A stretch of 64,000 nt of DNA from Ilyomonas sp965277535 (GTDB lineage Bacteria > Bacteroidota > Bacteroidia > Chitinophagales > Chitinophagaceae), in assembly GCA_965277535.1 (NCBI GenBank), contig OZ255825.1, positions 3,286,001 through 3,350,000 on the forward strand, read 5' to 3'. The number at the start of each line of letters is the position of its first letter. Within the stretch, counting starts at the first letter, position 1. The notes beneath the pieces are model-generated. The model was not told the origin of the DNA. It did not search any database and saw only the letters and a list, made by a program, of their open reading frames with translations. The position numbers and the translations under genes are program-made. Shown in pieces: positions 50,655 to 60,362 of this stretch.

Positions 50655-51848
50655 TTAAACTTGCTTTTGCAGCACACCCGACTTTTTATTCTTATCAATA
50701 ATCGAATAAATCGTCTTTACCGTTTCAGCAGAACGCAAGCCATCCTGCGGATTGTTCATCACATAATCGAGCAATTTTTCAACAGAAGAAACGGCAACAT
50801 GCATTCGTGTATCTGATGACGCGTAATAAATAAACACCGTTCCATCATCATCGGCAATCCAGCCATTACTAAACACTACATTTGAAACATCGCCAATACG
50901 TTCCTCGCCTTCAGGCGCAATAAAATAACCGGCGGGTTTGTGAGTAACTTTTGTCAAATCATTCAGATCAGTCATAAACATATACAGCGTATAACGCAAA
51001 CCGGCTGCGGTGTTGCGAACGCCATGCGCCAGGTGCAGCCAGCCCTTGCTGGTTTTGATAGGTGCGGGGCCTTGCCCGTTCTTTGCTTCGTAAATAGTGT
51101 GATATATTTTTCTGTCTAAAATTGTTTCTTCGGTAATGACAGCGTGTTCAATGTCGTCAGCAAGTCCAAAGCCAATGCCACCGCCCTTTCCAGCTTCTAT
51201 AAAGCTATCCTGAGGGCGCGTGTAAAATGCATATTTGCCCCCTACAAATTCAGGATGGAGAACTACGTTCCGTTGCTGTGGTGATGGCGTTTGTAAGTCT
51301 GGCAGCCGTTCCCAATTAACGAGGTCGTGAGTACGAGCAATGCCGCATTGTGCAATGGCTGCGCTCTGGTCGCCGGGCGCGGCATTCGGGTCTCTGCGCT
51401 CAGTGCAAAACAAGCCGTAAATCCAGCCATCTTCATGCTGTGTAAGCCGCATATCGTAAATATTTGTATCGGGTTCAGTGGTTTCGGGCATCATCACAGG
51501 ATAGTCCCAAAATGTAAAATGATCAATGCCGTTAGTACTTTCGGCAACCGCAAAAAACGACTTGCGGTCGATGCCTTCCACGCGTGCTATCAGGCAATAT
51601 TTATTGTTGAATTTAATGGCGCCCGCATTCATCACTGCATTGATGCCAAAACGTTCTATTAAAAAAGGATTGGTGTCATAATTCAAATCGTAGCGCCATG
51701 CTATGGGTGCATGTTGCGCCGTAAGCACCGGATGTTTGTAGCGGGTGTAAACGCCGTTGCTTTCCCTATTTTCTTTATTCGTTCTAAAAACAATTTCATT
51801 GTATTCTTTCTCTAATTCTTCAAGGCGTTTAAAAAAGAAGTCTTTCAT
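50655..51848 (-). CDS. GH130 4-O-beta-D-mannosyl-D-glucose phosphorylase
   Basis: Phosphorolyses mannosyl-glucose to mannose-1-phosphate and glucose in the cytoplasm. The ATG at 51848 (MKDFFFKRLEELEKEYNEIV) gives the normal 397 residues and no signal peptide. Longer starts run into the symporter gene. GH130 features: NGVYTRYKHPVLTAQHAPIA (about 27-46), EPDTNIYDMRLTQHEDGW (catalytic Asp, about 128), VVLHPEFVGGKYAFYTRPQD, and AKNGQGPAPIKTSKGWLHLA (about 240). The sequence pattern agrees with GH130 family 1 (mannosyl-glucose phosphorylase) rather than family 2. It follows the symporter stop by about 25 bases. Confidence 0.93.
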   Translation of the reverse strand: MKDFFFKRLEELEKEYNEIVFRTNKENRESNGVYTRYKHPVLTAQHAPIAWRYDLNYDTNPFLIERFGINAVMNAGAIKFNNKYCLIARVEGIDRKSFFAVAESTNGIDHFTFWDYPVMMPETTEPDTNIYDMRLTQHEDGWIYGLFCTERRDPNAAPGDQSAAIAQCGIARTHDLVNWERLPDLQTPSPQQRNVVLHPEFVGGKYAFYTRPQDSFIEAGKGGGIGFGLADDIEHAVITEETILDRKIYHTIYEAKNGQGPAPIKTSKGWLHLAHGVRNTAAGLRYTLYMFMTDLNDLTKVTHKPAGYFIAPEGEERIGDVSNVVFSNGWIADDDGTVFIYYASSDTRMHVAVSSVEKLLDYVMNNPQDGLRSAETVKTIYSIIDKNKKSGVLQKQV

Positions 51849-51873
51849 ATTGTTTGTGTTTTTAGAAAGAGAG

Positions 51874-53718
51874 TTAGTCTTCCAGTAAATTCCACCATGT
51901 TTTTTTGAGTATAAAAATGATAATGATGAGAATGAGAATAATGACAATCAAAGGCAACTTCATCCATAACACCAAATACATAGGAAGCAGGGTTAAACAG
52001 CATTGCGCGATGATGCCCAGCACCACATTAAACATGTCTAAACCAAAACGTTTGTTGGGTTGAAAGGATGGGTTTTCTTCCATTACCAGTTGATGTACCG
52101 GCTGCCAGAAGCCCCAGGGTTTTACCGTTGTATAAAATGCTTTTAAAGTTAGGATGTTGGTTGGCGGCGCAGAATAAGTGCCAATAATACAGCCGATGAT
52201 TGAGATTAAAAATAAGAGAGGCCAGTTGTATAAATCCAGTTGAAAGAAAAGATGTGGAAACCATTCCTTGCAATAGGGAAAAATAAGAGCTGCAGCAATG
52301 CCGCTTCCCATGCCCCAAACAAAGCCCGTTGCATTGAAGCGCCACCAATACCATTTGAGCACATTGGCGGCAATATAACCGCCATACAGGGCTCCCACAA
52401 TCCATTGTAGCACGCTGTTTACATTTTTTGCAAAAAAGCCCAGCACAATGCCAATGATTACTACCAGCGAACCCACGAAATAGTTCATTGAGATTACCTT
52501 TTTAGTGCTTGCCTTAGGGTTAATGTATTTGAGATAAATATCGTTTACAATATAAGCCTGCGCTGCGTTTAACGTACCTGAAAATGTACCCATAAAAGCA
52601 CCCATCAAACCCGTTACAACAAGCCCCATAATGCCAACCGGCAAGAAATTATTGATGGCAGCGGGAAGTATTTTTTCAAAGTCGGTTCCGGCAGGAGAGG
52701 AGAGATCAAGACTGTTGTAATTAAGTAATGCCAGCACCGTTAACCCGATGATTAATGAATAGCGGATAGGCAATAAAATGATCGAAACAAAACCCGTCAT
52801 TTTGCTGGCTTCTTTGGGCGAGCGGGTTGATAATACTTTTTGCATATCGTAATTAGGCGCCGGCCCGGCAAGCGAAGCAAAAATGCCTTTGAACACCATC
52901 ATCATAAAAAAGATGCTGAATAAATTAAAGCCGTCGTCCGCTATCTTTTTATTGGCGTCTGGAATAATCTTCGACCAGTTTAACCCAACCGTTTTGCCAA
53001 AGAACGGAGTGAGCCATCCATCCGGCACATGTAGCGAATGGCCGTGCATACGAATGGCAGCAATAATGCCGATGGAGATGCACGCAACCGTCATTACGCT
53101 GTACTTTATCAGGTCGCCAATTACAATGCTGTGCATGCCACCCAGCACCGAATAAAAGGTTGCAAATAAGGTAAAAACAATACCGTAAAAATGCGGTACG
53201 AATTGAGGCGAAACGGTAAAAGGAATGTAAGGCTGAACAATGTTCCAGGGAATAAAAATCTCAACAAATTTCCCCAAACCTATAAAGCCATACGCCAAAA
53301 AACCAAAGCAACTTAATAAAGCAAAAGCCACCACCACAGTATGTGAGCCATTTACTCCTCTGCCAGATGTTCCAAAGCGGGTAGCCAGCCATTCGGCACC
53401 GGTAGTAGCGTTGCTACGGCGCAGCCATTTGCTTAAAAACATCATCATAAACACCTGGTTAAATACAGGCCAAAGCCAGGGAATCCACAAGCTCTTCATG
53501 CCATATACAAAACACAGGGCCACCATCCACATCGTGCCGCTGATGTCGAACATGTCCGAGGCATCGCTCAAGCCCAACAAATACCATGGCAGGGACTTAC
53601 CACCAAGCAAGTAATTTTCTTTGCTGGTGCGCGCTTTTTTGCGCAATACCCAACCCACCACTAACATGCTGGTGAGATACATGATGAGGATGGCAATGTC
53701 AAGCGGGTGTAGTTTCAT
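51874..53718 (-). CDS. Sodium:solute symporter, probable mannobiose/mannooligosaccharide importer
   Basis: A 614-residue SSS-family inner-membrane carrier with about 14 helices. It begins MKLHPLDIAILIMYLTSMLV, then SKENYLLGGKSLPWYLLGLS (about 33-52), the family Na+-site region with LSDASDMFDISGTMWMVALC, and YSVLGGMHSIVIGDLIKYSV (about 188). Later helices contain GFVSIILLPIRYSLIIGLTV. In Bacteroides fragilis a symporter in the same gene set serves mannan oligosaccharides, so a similar substrate is inferred. It is co-transcribed with GH26 (gap about 100 bases) and GH130. Confidence 0.9.
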   Translation of the reverse strand: MKLHPLDIAILIMYLTSMLVVGWVLRKKARTSKENYLLGGKSLPWYLLGLSDASDMFDISGTMWMVALCFVYGMKSLWIPWLWPVFNQVFMMMFLSKWLRRSNATTGAEWLATRFGTSGRGVNGSHTVVVAFALLSCFGFLAYGFIGLGKFVEIFIPWNIVQPYIPFTVSPQFVPHFYGIVFTLFATFYSVLGGMHSIVIGDLIKYSVMTVACISIGIIAAIRMHGHSLHVPDGWLTPFFGKTVGLNWSKIIPDANKKIADDGFNLFSIFFMMMVFKGIFASLAGPAPNYDMQKVLSTRSPKEASKMTGFVSIILLPIRYSLIIGLTVLALLNYNSLDLSSPAGTDFEKILPAAINNFLPVGIMGLVVTGLMGAFMGTFSGTLNAAQAYIVNDIYLKYINPKASTKKVISMNYFVGSLVVIIGIVLGFFAKNVNSVLQWIVGALYGGYIAANVLKWYWWRFNATGFVWGMGSGIAAALIFPYCKEWFPHLFFQLDLYNWPLLFLISIIGCIIGTYSAPPTNILTLKAFYTTVKPWGFWQPVHQLVMEENPSFQPNKRFGLDMFNVVLGIIAQCCLTLLPMYLVLWMKLPLIVIILILIIIIFILKKTWWNLLED

Positions 53719-53817
53719 GTTTGGTTTTGTTTAGCCACAAAAAAACAAAGGCACCAAGTGCTCTAATCGTTTTGTTTGATTGATTTTGTAAGGCTTTTGT
53801 TTTTGCCAGAAAAATGA

Positions 53818-54939
53818 TTACTGATACAGCTTTTCTTTTGCGGCATCTTTGGCAAATAAAGTTTGCGGCAACTGATAAAACTTTACAAAATCATCTGCCG
53901 ATTGTTGCCCTTTGTATGGCATCCAGTATTCTATTTCGCTGTTGCCTTTATTGCCTGCGTTGCGCCATGCCAGCGCATAAGCAATGTGATGGTTTTTCAA
54001 GCCCTGCCACAACACATTTGTCCACCAGGTACTGTCGGGCACTTCGTTGTAGCCAAACTCGGTAAGTGCAGGTATTTTATTGTGCTGTTTTGCGATGGTT
54101 TCTATCGTTGTTAAACTCGAATCCAAATTTGCAATAAAAGCATCGTTGGCAGCCACATCTCCTTTCTGATAAATATCAAAACCAATTACATCTACAAACG
54201 CATCGCCGGGATAGCGTTCCATAAATTCTTCCTTAGTGGAAAAGCGGTCGGTGTTATACGCATACAACAGGTTGTGAACACCTTTTACATCGCGCAAATA
54301 ATGTTCGGTACACTGATAGAGTTGCTTCAATTCATCGGGCGTGCAATGGGCCCTTCCCCACCAAAACCAGCTGCCATTTAATTCATGAAACGGACGAAAA
54401 ATAACAGGAATAGCTTCGCCCTTATTTCCTTTCAGGCTTTGCATAAAAAGCGCAACTTTATCCAACCAGCTTTTATAAAAATCAGCTTTTTCGCCGTTGG
54501 GTAAAATGGCAGCCACCGTGCCAGGAGCCGGTTCCCATGCGGTTTTGCCGGTGTAAGGGTTATTGAGGTGCCAGCTAATGGTGATAACGCTTCCACGCGC
54601 GTAAGCCTGCTGTATGTAATGCTTTGTGCTATCGAACGGAACGCCATCCAAATCTTTACTCCAATCCAGTTCGATGCGTCCTAATTCGCAGCCCAACACG
54701 GCAGGATAATCGCCGGTAACATCCTTTATATCACTTCTGTTCGGTTCGTATTTCCAGTTTACACCATACGCATAATCGTCCTGGTGACCTATTAAAATTC
54801 CTTTCTGTAAACTCTTTTTTAAGTTGTTATAAAGGGCGATAGTCTCGCGTGTAGCTTCCTTATCGGCAGGCAAAAGGCGTTGCGACAAACAGCTTTCGCC
54901 AATCAACAAAAGCAAAACGAAAAATGACTTTATTTTCAT
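53818..54939 (-). CDS. GH26 beta-mannanase, exported
   Basis: Cleaves beta-1,4-mannan into mannobiose/oligosaccharides. The 373 residues start with a signal peptide (MKIKSFFVLLLLIGESCLSQ; the Cys 17 could also be a lipobox). The (beta/alpha)8 fold has ISWHLNNPYTGKTAWE (about 121-136), the acid/base Glu in FRPFHELNGSWFWWG (Glu about 186), and the nucleophile in IPALTEFGYNEVP (Glu about 294), all classical GH26 features. It is the promoter-proximal gene of the mannan operon, with the AraC regulator divergently upstream and a promoter candidate at 54989-55017. Confidence 0.94.
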   Translation of the reverse strand: MKIKSFFVLLLLIGESCLSQRLLPADKEATRETIALYNNLKKSLQKGILIGHQDDYAYGVNWKYEPNRSDIKDVTGDYPAVLGCELGRIELDWSKDLDGVPFDSTKHYIQQAYARGSVITISWHLNNPYTGKTAWEPAPGTVAAILPNGEKADFYKSWLDKVALFMQSLKGNKGEAIPVIFRPFHELNGSWFWWGRAHCTPDELKQLYQCTEHYLRDVKGVHNLLYAYNTDRFSTKEEFMERYPGDAFVDVIGFDIYQKGDVAANDAFIANLDSSLTTIETIAKQHNKIPALTEFGYNEVPDSTWWTNVLWQGLKNHHIAYALAWRNAGNKGNSEIEYWMPYKGQQSADDFVKFYQLPQTLFAKDAAKEKLYQ

Positions 54940-54988
54940 TAAAAAAGATTAAATAAATGAGTGAAAAGAAACCGAATAAAGTGTGATG

Positions 54989-55017
54989 TAAAAATACTGC
55001 TGTTTTATCTTTTTCAA
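54989..55017 (-). promoter_or_regulatory. Candidate promoter and operator of the mannan operon
   Basis: On the minus strand, TATTTTTA (54989-54996) resembles TAnnTTTG and is preceded by TTG about 18 bases away. The inverted repeat TGCTGTT / AACAGCA (54998-55004 with 55016-55022) overlaps it and could be an AraC-type site. Degenerate match. Confidence 0.3.
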
Positions 55018-55233
55018 CAGCAACAACGCATGTTCAAAAGTATAGGTTTGCCTTTCCTAAAATGTAATATTATTTTATCTAAATTTTGAATTGTTTTTAT
55101 CTGAATTTATCCTTGAGATGTATACTTTGCTGTAATACTTGCCTCACGTTGTGTTTATAACCTTTAGAATTTTTTAGAATGATGAAAGATGATTCTTTTA
55201 TTTGTACTATTTTAGCCGAAAACGATTGTGCGA

Positions 55234-56118
55234 ATGCCTGCCACATTGCTGAAAGAAATAATTCCGCTTACACAAAATGATTGCTTTACTATTTTTTCGA
55301 GAGTAAAAGACCATTTCGATTTTCCCTTGCATACGCATGAAGAGTTTGAACTGAACTTTATTTTCAATGCAAACTGTGCAAAGCGGATAGTGGGCGATCA
55401 CATTGCTGAAATAAACGATTTGGAACTTGTGTTAGTAGGACCCAATTTGCAGCACGGTTGGTTTACGCACAAATGCAACAGCAAAGAAATTAAGGAAATC
55501 ACCATTCAGTTTCATAAAGATTTATTTGATGAAAAGTTTTTGCGGCGAAACCAAATGAGCTTTATTAAAGGTTTGTTTGAAAAATCGTTGCGTGGTGTTT
55601 TGTTCTCCAAAGAAACGACAGCGGCAATCATGCCGCGCATTGTTGAGCTTACTAAAAAACAAGGTTTCGATTCGGTGCTGGAATTGATGTCGGTGCTGCA
55701 CGATTTATCCATTTCAAGAAACATGAAAGTGCTTTCCGATTCTTCTTTCACCAACGCCGATACGTTATCGTACAACAGCCGACGTGTAGAAAAAGTAATG
55801 GAACACATGAACCGCCATTTCGATAAAATTATCACACTTACCGAAGTAGCAAAACTGGCTTCGATGAGTGAAGTGGCATTCAGCCGTTTTTTTAAAGCAC
55901 GCACCGGCTATACTTTTGTTGATACGCTGAACGATATAAGGCTCGGTCATGCTTCGCGCATGTTAATTGAAACTACCAACAGCGTTACAGAAATTGCGTT
56001 TGGGTGCGGGTTCAACAACATTTCCAATTTCAACCGCATCTTTAAAAAAAGAAAGAATTGCACGCCAAAAGAGTTTCGGGAAACCTATGCAGATGTAGGT
56101 GTAAGAAATTTTATCTGA
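55234..56118 (+). CDS. AraC-family transcriptional regulator of the mannan locus
   Basis: A 294-residue regulator. The ATG at 55234 (MPATLLKEIIPLTQNDCFTI) is preferred; the GTG at 55228 is two codons upstream. The N-terminal cupin domain contains DHFDFPLHTHEEFELNFIFN (about 22-41) and LVLVGPNLQHGWFTHKC. The C-terminal pair of helix-turn-helix motifs is typical: ITLTEVAKLASMSEVAFSRF then FKARTGYTFVDTLNDIRLGH, and SVTEIAFGCGFNNISNFNRI then FKKRKNCTPKEFRETYA. It diverges from GH26 across 294 bases, so it probably senses a mannan sugar and activates the operon. Confidence 0.92.
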   Translation: MPATLLKEIIPLTQNDCFTIFSRVKDHFDFPLHTHEEFELNFIFNANCAKRIVGDHIAEINDLELVLVGPNLQHGWFTHKCNSKEIKEITIQFHKDLFDEKFLRRNQMSFIKGLFEKSLRGVLFSKETTAAIMPRIVELTKKQGFDSVLELMSVLHDLSISRNMKVLSDSSFTNADTLSYNSRRVEKVMEHMNRHFDKIITLTEVAKLASMSEVAFSRFFKARTGYTFVDTLNDIRLGHASRMLIETTNSVTEIAFGCGFNNISNFNRIFKKRKNCTPKEFRETYADVGVRNFI

Positions 56119-56149
56119 TTTGTTTTTGCCCTTTTTTCAGATTGTTTTT

Positions 56150-56773
56150 TTACATCGAATTGATGTTACTTGCCAGCCGCTGTATTTCTTTTGCAATAGC
56201 TATAAACCGCTGCCGGTAAAGGTTTCCAGGACAGCATCTCTCAAAAAATTTGGGCGCATAGTAAGTAGTGGTATGAATGTTTTGCAGCGTGGCAACAGTC
56301 AATATCCATGTTTCGGCATCGGTGATATTGCAGTCTTTTTTATCATTACAAAACATACCTTTTTCATCACCGCCGGTTGTCCACAAACCGGACGATGTGT
56401 ATAAGTGTTCTATTGATTCTGCTTGTGAAATTGAAATGTTGGTTGATGCGATTGAAATGGTTGAATCATTTGCAGCATATAATTTTGAGCTGTAAGAATA
56501 CAATTTCCACTCTTTGTTTTTGCAGGCTAATACATAAAATGTTCCCTTTCTTGTCCACGCATAATTGAGTGTTGCAAAAGCAATAATTACATCGTTTTCT
56601 TTTGCTAATATTTCTATTTGCGGATTGATGACAGCAGTATCTTTTTTGCTTTTGTTGATAATTTGTATCAGCGTATCAGTAGCAATATTGGTTGTTGATT
56701 GAGCAAGCGGCTTATTGGTTTTACAAGATAAAAAAATAAGGCAAAAACAAAAGTTCACAACTATTTTTTTCAT
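56150..56773 (-). CDS. Hypothetical lipoprotein
   Basis: A 207-residue protein with lipobox signal MKKIVVNFCFCLIFLSC (Cys 17). The mature part contains a beta-rich middle (EILAKENDVIIAFATLNYAW, TFYVLACKNKEWKLYSYSS) and a Cys-rich tail (FCNDKKDCNITDAETWILTV, ERCCPGNLYRQRFIAIAKEI). I do not recognise a family. It lies 16 bases downstream of the FG-GAP/ASPIC gene on the same strand, so it may be the last gene of that locus. It faces the AraC gene tail-to-tail. Confidence 0.65.
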   Translation of the reverse strand: MKKIVVNFCFCLIFLSCKTNKPLAQSTTNIATDTLIQIINKSKKDTAVINPQIEILAKENDVIIAFATLNYAWTRKGTFYVLACKNKEWKLYSYSSKLYAANDSTISIASTNISISQAESIEHLYTSSGLWTTGGDEKGMFCNDKKDCNITDAETWILTVATLQNIHTTTYYAPKFFERCCPGNLYRQRFIAIAKEIQRLASNINSM

Positions 56774-56789
56774 AGTAAAATGTAATTGA

Positions 56790-59700
56790 TTATGGATTGT
56801 ACCTGTACCAACGCAATGGCTCGTTGTTGGCAGCTACCAGCAACAATTTTCCCTTTGCTGTGCGCAGGCATTTGATGTCTCTTACCTGGCCTTTTATATC
56901 ATATAAATTCGATTGATGAATGGCAGTAACTGAATCATTTTTATTAATTGAAAACAAAGCCAGCGGTTGTGCGTCATATCTTCCTTCATAAGGAATCACA
57001 TCATAAAAATTGCCACCCAATATCAATTTGTTTTCGCCAATTTTTTGAAAAGAAAATACCGGTGCGGCTTGCAAATCAAATGGCAAATCGTGCAAATCAA
57101 AACCGCCTTTTCCATCGCCATAACAAACCGCCGAACCCAACCGTTCTGCCAGCAAAGGTTGCAATGTATCTATCCATCCATAAAACACTTCCTTCATGGG
57201 CAAACCTGCATAGTCGGCATACAACAAATAGTGTTTTTTCAACAACGGCAACGGCTTTTCTATTTCATCTTTCGCAAGAAACGGATACCACTCGCCGTGC
57301 AACGAATAAGCCAGCAACTGGGCTACTTTTCCACTGCCGCTAAAGTCGTGTACATACATCTCCACCTTGCCATCTTTGCCACTGCAAAACTTGTTGTTCC
57401 AGCCCCAATTACCGCACAGCAAATCTATGTTGCCATCGCCGTTTACATCACCGGCATACACCGTTTGCCACCAGCCTGTTGAATGCGGAATTTCATGCTT
57501 CTCAAAGCCATTTTTTGTGTTGATGAAAACCGTTAGCGGCATCCATTCACCGGCAATAATCAAGTCCTGTTTTCCATCTTTGTTTACATCAGCAAAAGCA
57601 GCCGATGTTATCATTCCAATGTTACTTAGATTGATGATGTTTTCATTGGCAACAGAGAAATTCCCATGTCCATCATTCAACAGTAAATAAGAAGTCTGCG
57701 GAATGCCATACGCCGTTGCATCGGCAAGCGTTCCTACAAACAAATCGGTATCGCCGTCGCCATCCACATCAGCCGCAGTTACACAAGATTTATTAGCAAA
57801 CAAAGGAGGCAATGCATCCATTGCTTTTGTAAAATGTCCATTGCCCCCATTGATGTACAATCTGTCCAGTAACAACGGATTGTTACCCGTAAATTGGTTG
57901 CCACCACTCACCACATACAAATCGGGTTTGCCATCGTTATTGGCGTCAAAGAAAAGGGCGTCTACATCTTCGCAGTTTGCATCTTTATTGAACATTGCAG
58001 TGTCAATGGAAGTAAACGAACCGTCTTTGTTTTGCAACATTAATGCACCGGCTTGTCCGCTGGCACCGCAGGCATAAAAATCGTCCAAACCATCGCCGTT
58101 TACATCAGCAACGGCAACCTTTGGCCCGCGTGTACTTTCCTTGTGTGGAATAAGGTATTGCTCATTAAAATCATCAAACGCATTTTCATGGTGCTGCCAC
58201 TGAATGTTTACATCGTTTACTTGTGAAAACAATTCTTTTTCAGGCTTAAAAAAATGGGCAAAAACAAATGTATCCTTGGCATTAATTTCATTCAAGACGA
58301 GCGAGCTATTAGCAACAACATTAGTAAGCAATTGATAATGCTGATTGGGCCAAACCACCAGCAAGCTATCTACATTTTGCAGTGAATCCAGACCAAAATG
58401 CAGCCGCGCTTCGGATGAAGATTGAAAGCCATGCGTGAGCATTAATTCCTGATATTGTAATTTTCCTTTTGCAAACAAATAGGCTTTGCAACCAATGCCC
58501 ATTGTGTTTGCATTATTTCCTTTAAAAGAAAGCATGAGATAGTGCTTTTTGGGTGCATTGTTTTTTAAAATAACAGCCGGTGCGTTGATGCAATTGATCA
58601 CCACATCAACGTTGCCATCATTGTTTAAATCGGCATATGCCGCGCCATTAAAGTACCCTTTCATATCGCCGGTTCCCCAGGCATCGCTTACATCTTTGAA
58701 CGTTTGCGAATTGCCCTGAAACAAAAACGGATGCGAAGCGCCATCCGGCATTTTAGAAAGCGATAGGCTATCTAAAGCATCCGAAAGATTTCGGTTTTGC
58801 CGGATGTCAGGTGCTGATAAAAACCTGATATAATCCATATCCACAGGGCGTTTCACGATGCCGCTTGAAATAAACAAGTCTTTGTTACCATCGTTGTCAA
58901 AATCGGCAAACAAGGGACTCCAGCTCCAGTCGGTTGCGGCTATGTTTGTTTGCAAACCCACATCGCTAAAACTTCTGCCATTGCCATTGTTGCGTTGCAA
59001 ACAATTTCTTGAATACTGATTTTGATAACCGTTGTTGATGATTTTTTGTTGATAGACATCTGCATTTTCATCGCTGCCGTATGTCTTCAAAACTTTTTCA
59101 TCGCCCGGAAGCATGTCAACCGTTACTACATCGGGCTGACCATCATTGTTATAATCGCCCACATCGTTACCCATGCTAAAGCGGCTGTAATGATTGAAAT
59201 ATTGTGCGCCGCTTTCTGTAAATGTGCCATTGCCATTGTTGATGTAATAATAATCGTTTTCATGAAAATCATTGCCAACATACACATCATCCCAACCATC
59301 GTTGTTGAGGTCGGCAACCGATAAACCTAAGCCATAACACAACTTGCTTTGATACAAGCCTGCCTGCTCCGAGACATCAGTGAACTTGCCGGTTGTTTTT
59401 ACATCATTTCTAAACAAATAATTGCCGGTGGGAGCGGAGAATATTCTCCTGTTTGAAGTGTCAACGATGTTTGCATTCGGGCTATGTGATTGATTGAGTA
59501 AGAAGCAATCCAAATCACCATCATGGTCATAATCAAAGAAAGCAACCTGCGATGTGTAGCCGGTAAAATTAAGTCCATACTGTTTTGCACTTTCTGTAAA
59601 CGTTCCGTTTTTATTGTTGATGAAAAGTTCATTATGACCTTTCAAACCATACTCACCGCTTACCGCTGAAACATAAATATCCAAATACCCGTCGCCGTTT

Positions 59701-60077
59701 ATATCAGCCATCGTTACGCCCGTGCACCAATCGGAAGTGCCCGCCACACCTGCCTTTGCGGTAATGTCTTCAAATTTAAAATTGCCCTTATTTAAGTACA
59801 ATTTATTGCCCCCTTTGCTGTTGGCAGTAAAATAAATATCGGGTAAGCCATCGTTGTTAATGTCGCCGATAGCAACGCCACCGCCATTATAATAATAGAG
59901 ATAATACAAAATGCCAAAAGCCTTGCGAGGCTCTAAATTGTTTTCAAAATGAACGTTGGTTTGATCAGGTGAAAGCGATTGAAACAAAGGGTTTGTGTGA
60001 TGACAGGAAATGAAAATAAATATCAGTGGTAGGATGCTGAGATAAGTAATACATCGTTTTATAAAATGAATTTTCAT
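56790..60077 (-). CDS. Large FG-GAP/VCBS-repeat lipoprotein with ASPIC/UnbV domain (CRTAC1-like)
   Basis: A 1095-residue lipoprotein (signal ends FIFISC, Cys about 25). At least twelve calcium-binding FG-GAP-type loops are visible (DINNDGLPD, DINGDGYLD, DYDHDGDLD, DLNNDGWDD, DYNNDGQPD, DFDNDGNKD, DLNNDGNVD, DVNGDGLDD, DANNDGKPD, DVDGDGDTD, DVNKDGKQD, DVNGDGNID), implying beta-propellers. Around 545-625 lies an ASPIC/UnbV domain (MGIGCKAYLFAKGKLQYQEL, SSSEARLHFGLDSLQNVDSL). Known members of this type are outer-surface binding or recognition proteins of unclear role. It follows the multihaem cytochrome gene after a gap of 285 bases that carries an inverted-repeat element. Confidence 0.92.
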   Translation of the reverse strand: MKIHFIKRCITYLSILPLIFIFISCHHTNPLFQSLSPDQTNVHFENNLEPRKAFGILYYLYYYNGGGVAIGDINNDGLPDIYFTANSKGGNKLYLNKGNFKFEDITAKAGVAGTSDWCTGVTMADINGDGYLDIYVSAVSGEYGLKGHNELFINNKNGTFTESAKQYGLNFTGYTSQVAFFDYDHDGDLDCFLLNQSHSPNANIVDTSNRRIFSAPTGNYLFRNDVKTTGKFTDVSEQAGLYQSKLCYGLGLSVADLNNDGWDDVYVGNDFHENDYYYINNGNGTFTESGAQYFNHYSRFSMGNDVGDYNNDGQPDVVTVDMLPGDEKVLKTYGSDENADVYQQKIINNGYQNQYSRNCLQRNNGNGRSFSDVGLQTNIAATDWSWSPLFADFDNDGNKDLFISSGIVKRPVDMDYIRFLSAPDIRQNRNLSDALDSLSLSKMPDGASHPFLFQGNSQTFKDVSDAWGTGDMKGYFNGAAYADLNNDGNVDVVINCINAPAVILKNNAPKKHYLMLSFKGNNANTMGIGCKAYLFAKGKLQYQELMLTHGFQSSSEARLHFGLDSLQNVDSLLVVWPNQHYQLLTNVVANSSLVLNEINAKDTFVFAHFFKPEKELFSQVNDVNIQWQHHENAFDDFNEQYLIPHKESTRGPKVAVADVNGDGLDDFYACGASGQAGALMLQNKDGSFTSIDTAMFNKDANCEDVDALFFDANNDGKPDLYVVSGGNQFTGNNPLLLDRLYINGGNGHFTKAMDALPPLFANKSCVTAADVDGDGDTDLFVGTLADATAYGIPQTSYLLLNDGHGNFSVANENIINLSNIGMITSAAFADVNKDGKQDLIIAGEWMPLTVFINTKNGFEKHEIPHSTGWWQTVYAGDVNGDGNIDLLCGNWGWNNKFCSGKDGKVEMYVHDFSGSGKVAQLLAYSLHGEWYPFLAKDEIEKPLPLLKKHYLLYADYAGLPMKEVFYGWIDTLQPLLAERLGSAVCYGDGKGGFDLHDLPFDLQAAPVFSFQKIGENKLILGGNFYDVIPYEGRYDAQPLALFSINKNDSVTAIHQSNLYDIKGQVRDIKCLRTAKGKLLLVAANNEPLRWYRYNP

Positions 60078-60106
60078 AGTTTGTTTTTGTTCGAAAAGTT
60101 ACGCTC

Positions 60107-60325
60107 TCGTCATTCCGCAAATGCCCTCAACACGAACTTAAACATTCGTCGTAACTGCGAGGACTTTGTGCGGAATCTGCTCTTATTACTTTGAATCTGC
60201 TATTATGTTATAAACGACATTATTGCACACAATCCTGTTTATAAATCAGTCATCAGATTCCGCACAAAGCCCTCATAAAAGCGTAAAGGTGCAGCATCGT
60301 GTTGAGGGCATTTTCGGAATGACGG
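60107..60325. repeat. Large double inverted repeat between cytochrome and FG-GAP genes
   Basis: Outer arms TCGTCATTCCGCAAATGCCC (60107 to 60135, ends CACGA) and 60297-60325 are near-perfect inverse copies (about 29 bases, one to two mismatches). Inner arms GAGGACTTTGTGCGGAATCT (60159-60179) and 60254-60274 match with one mismatch. The outer arms point inward and the inner arms outward, so a long two-stem structure can form in the operon mRNA. The gap holds no gene. Confidence 0.88.
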
Positions 60326-60362
60326 CCACTTTACTTTCTTTCTTCAACATAACAAACGTCCA

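Noticed and set aside
51849..51947. Longer GH130 start overlapping the symporter gene
   Set aside because: The family start is at 51848, and the extra residues encode a hydrophobic stretch from the other gene's end.
56113..56142. Terminator after the AraC gene
   Set aside because: ATCTGA/TCAGAT is only a 6-bp stem with an 18-base loop; a T run follows, but the evidence is too weak to list.
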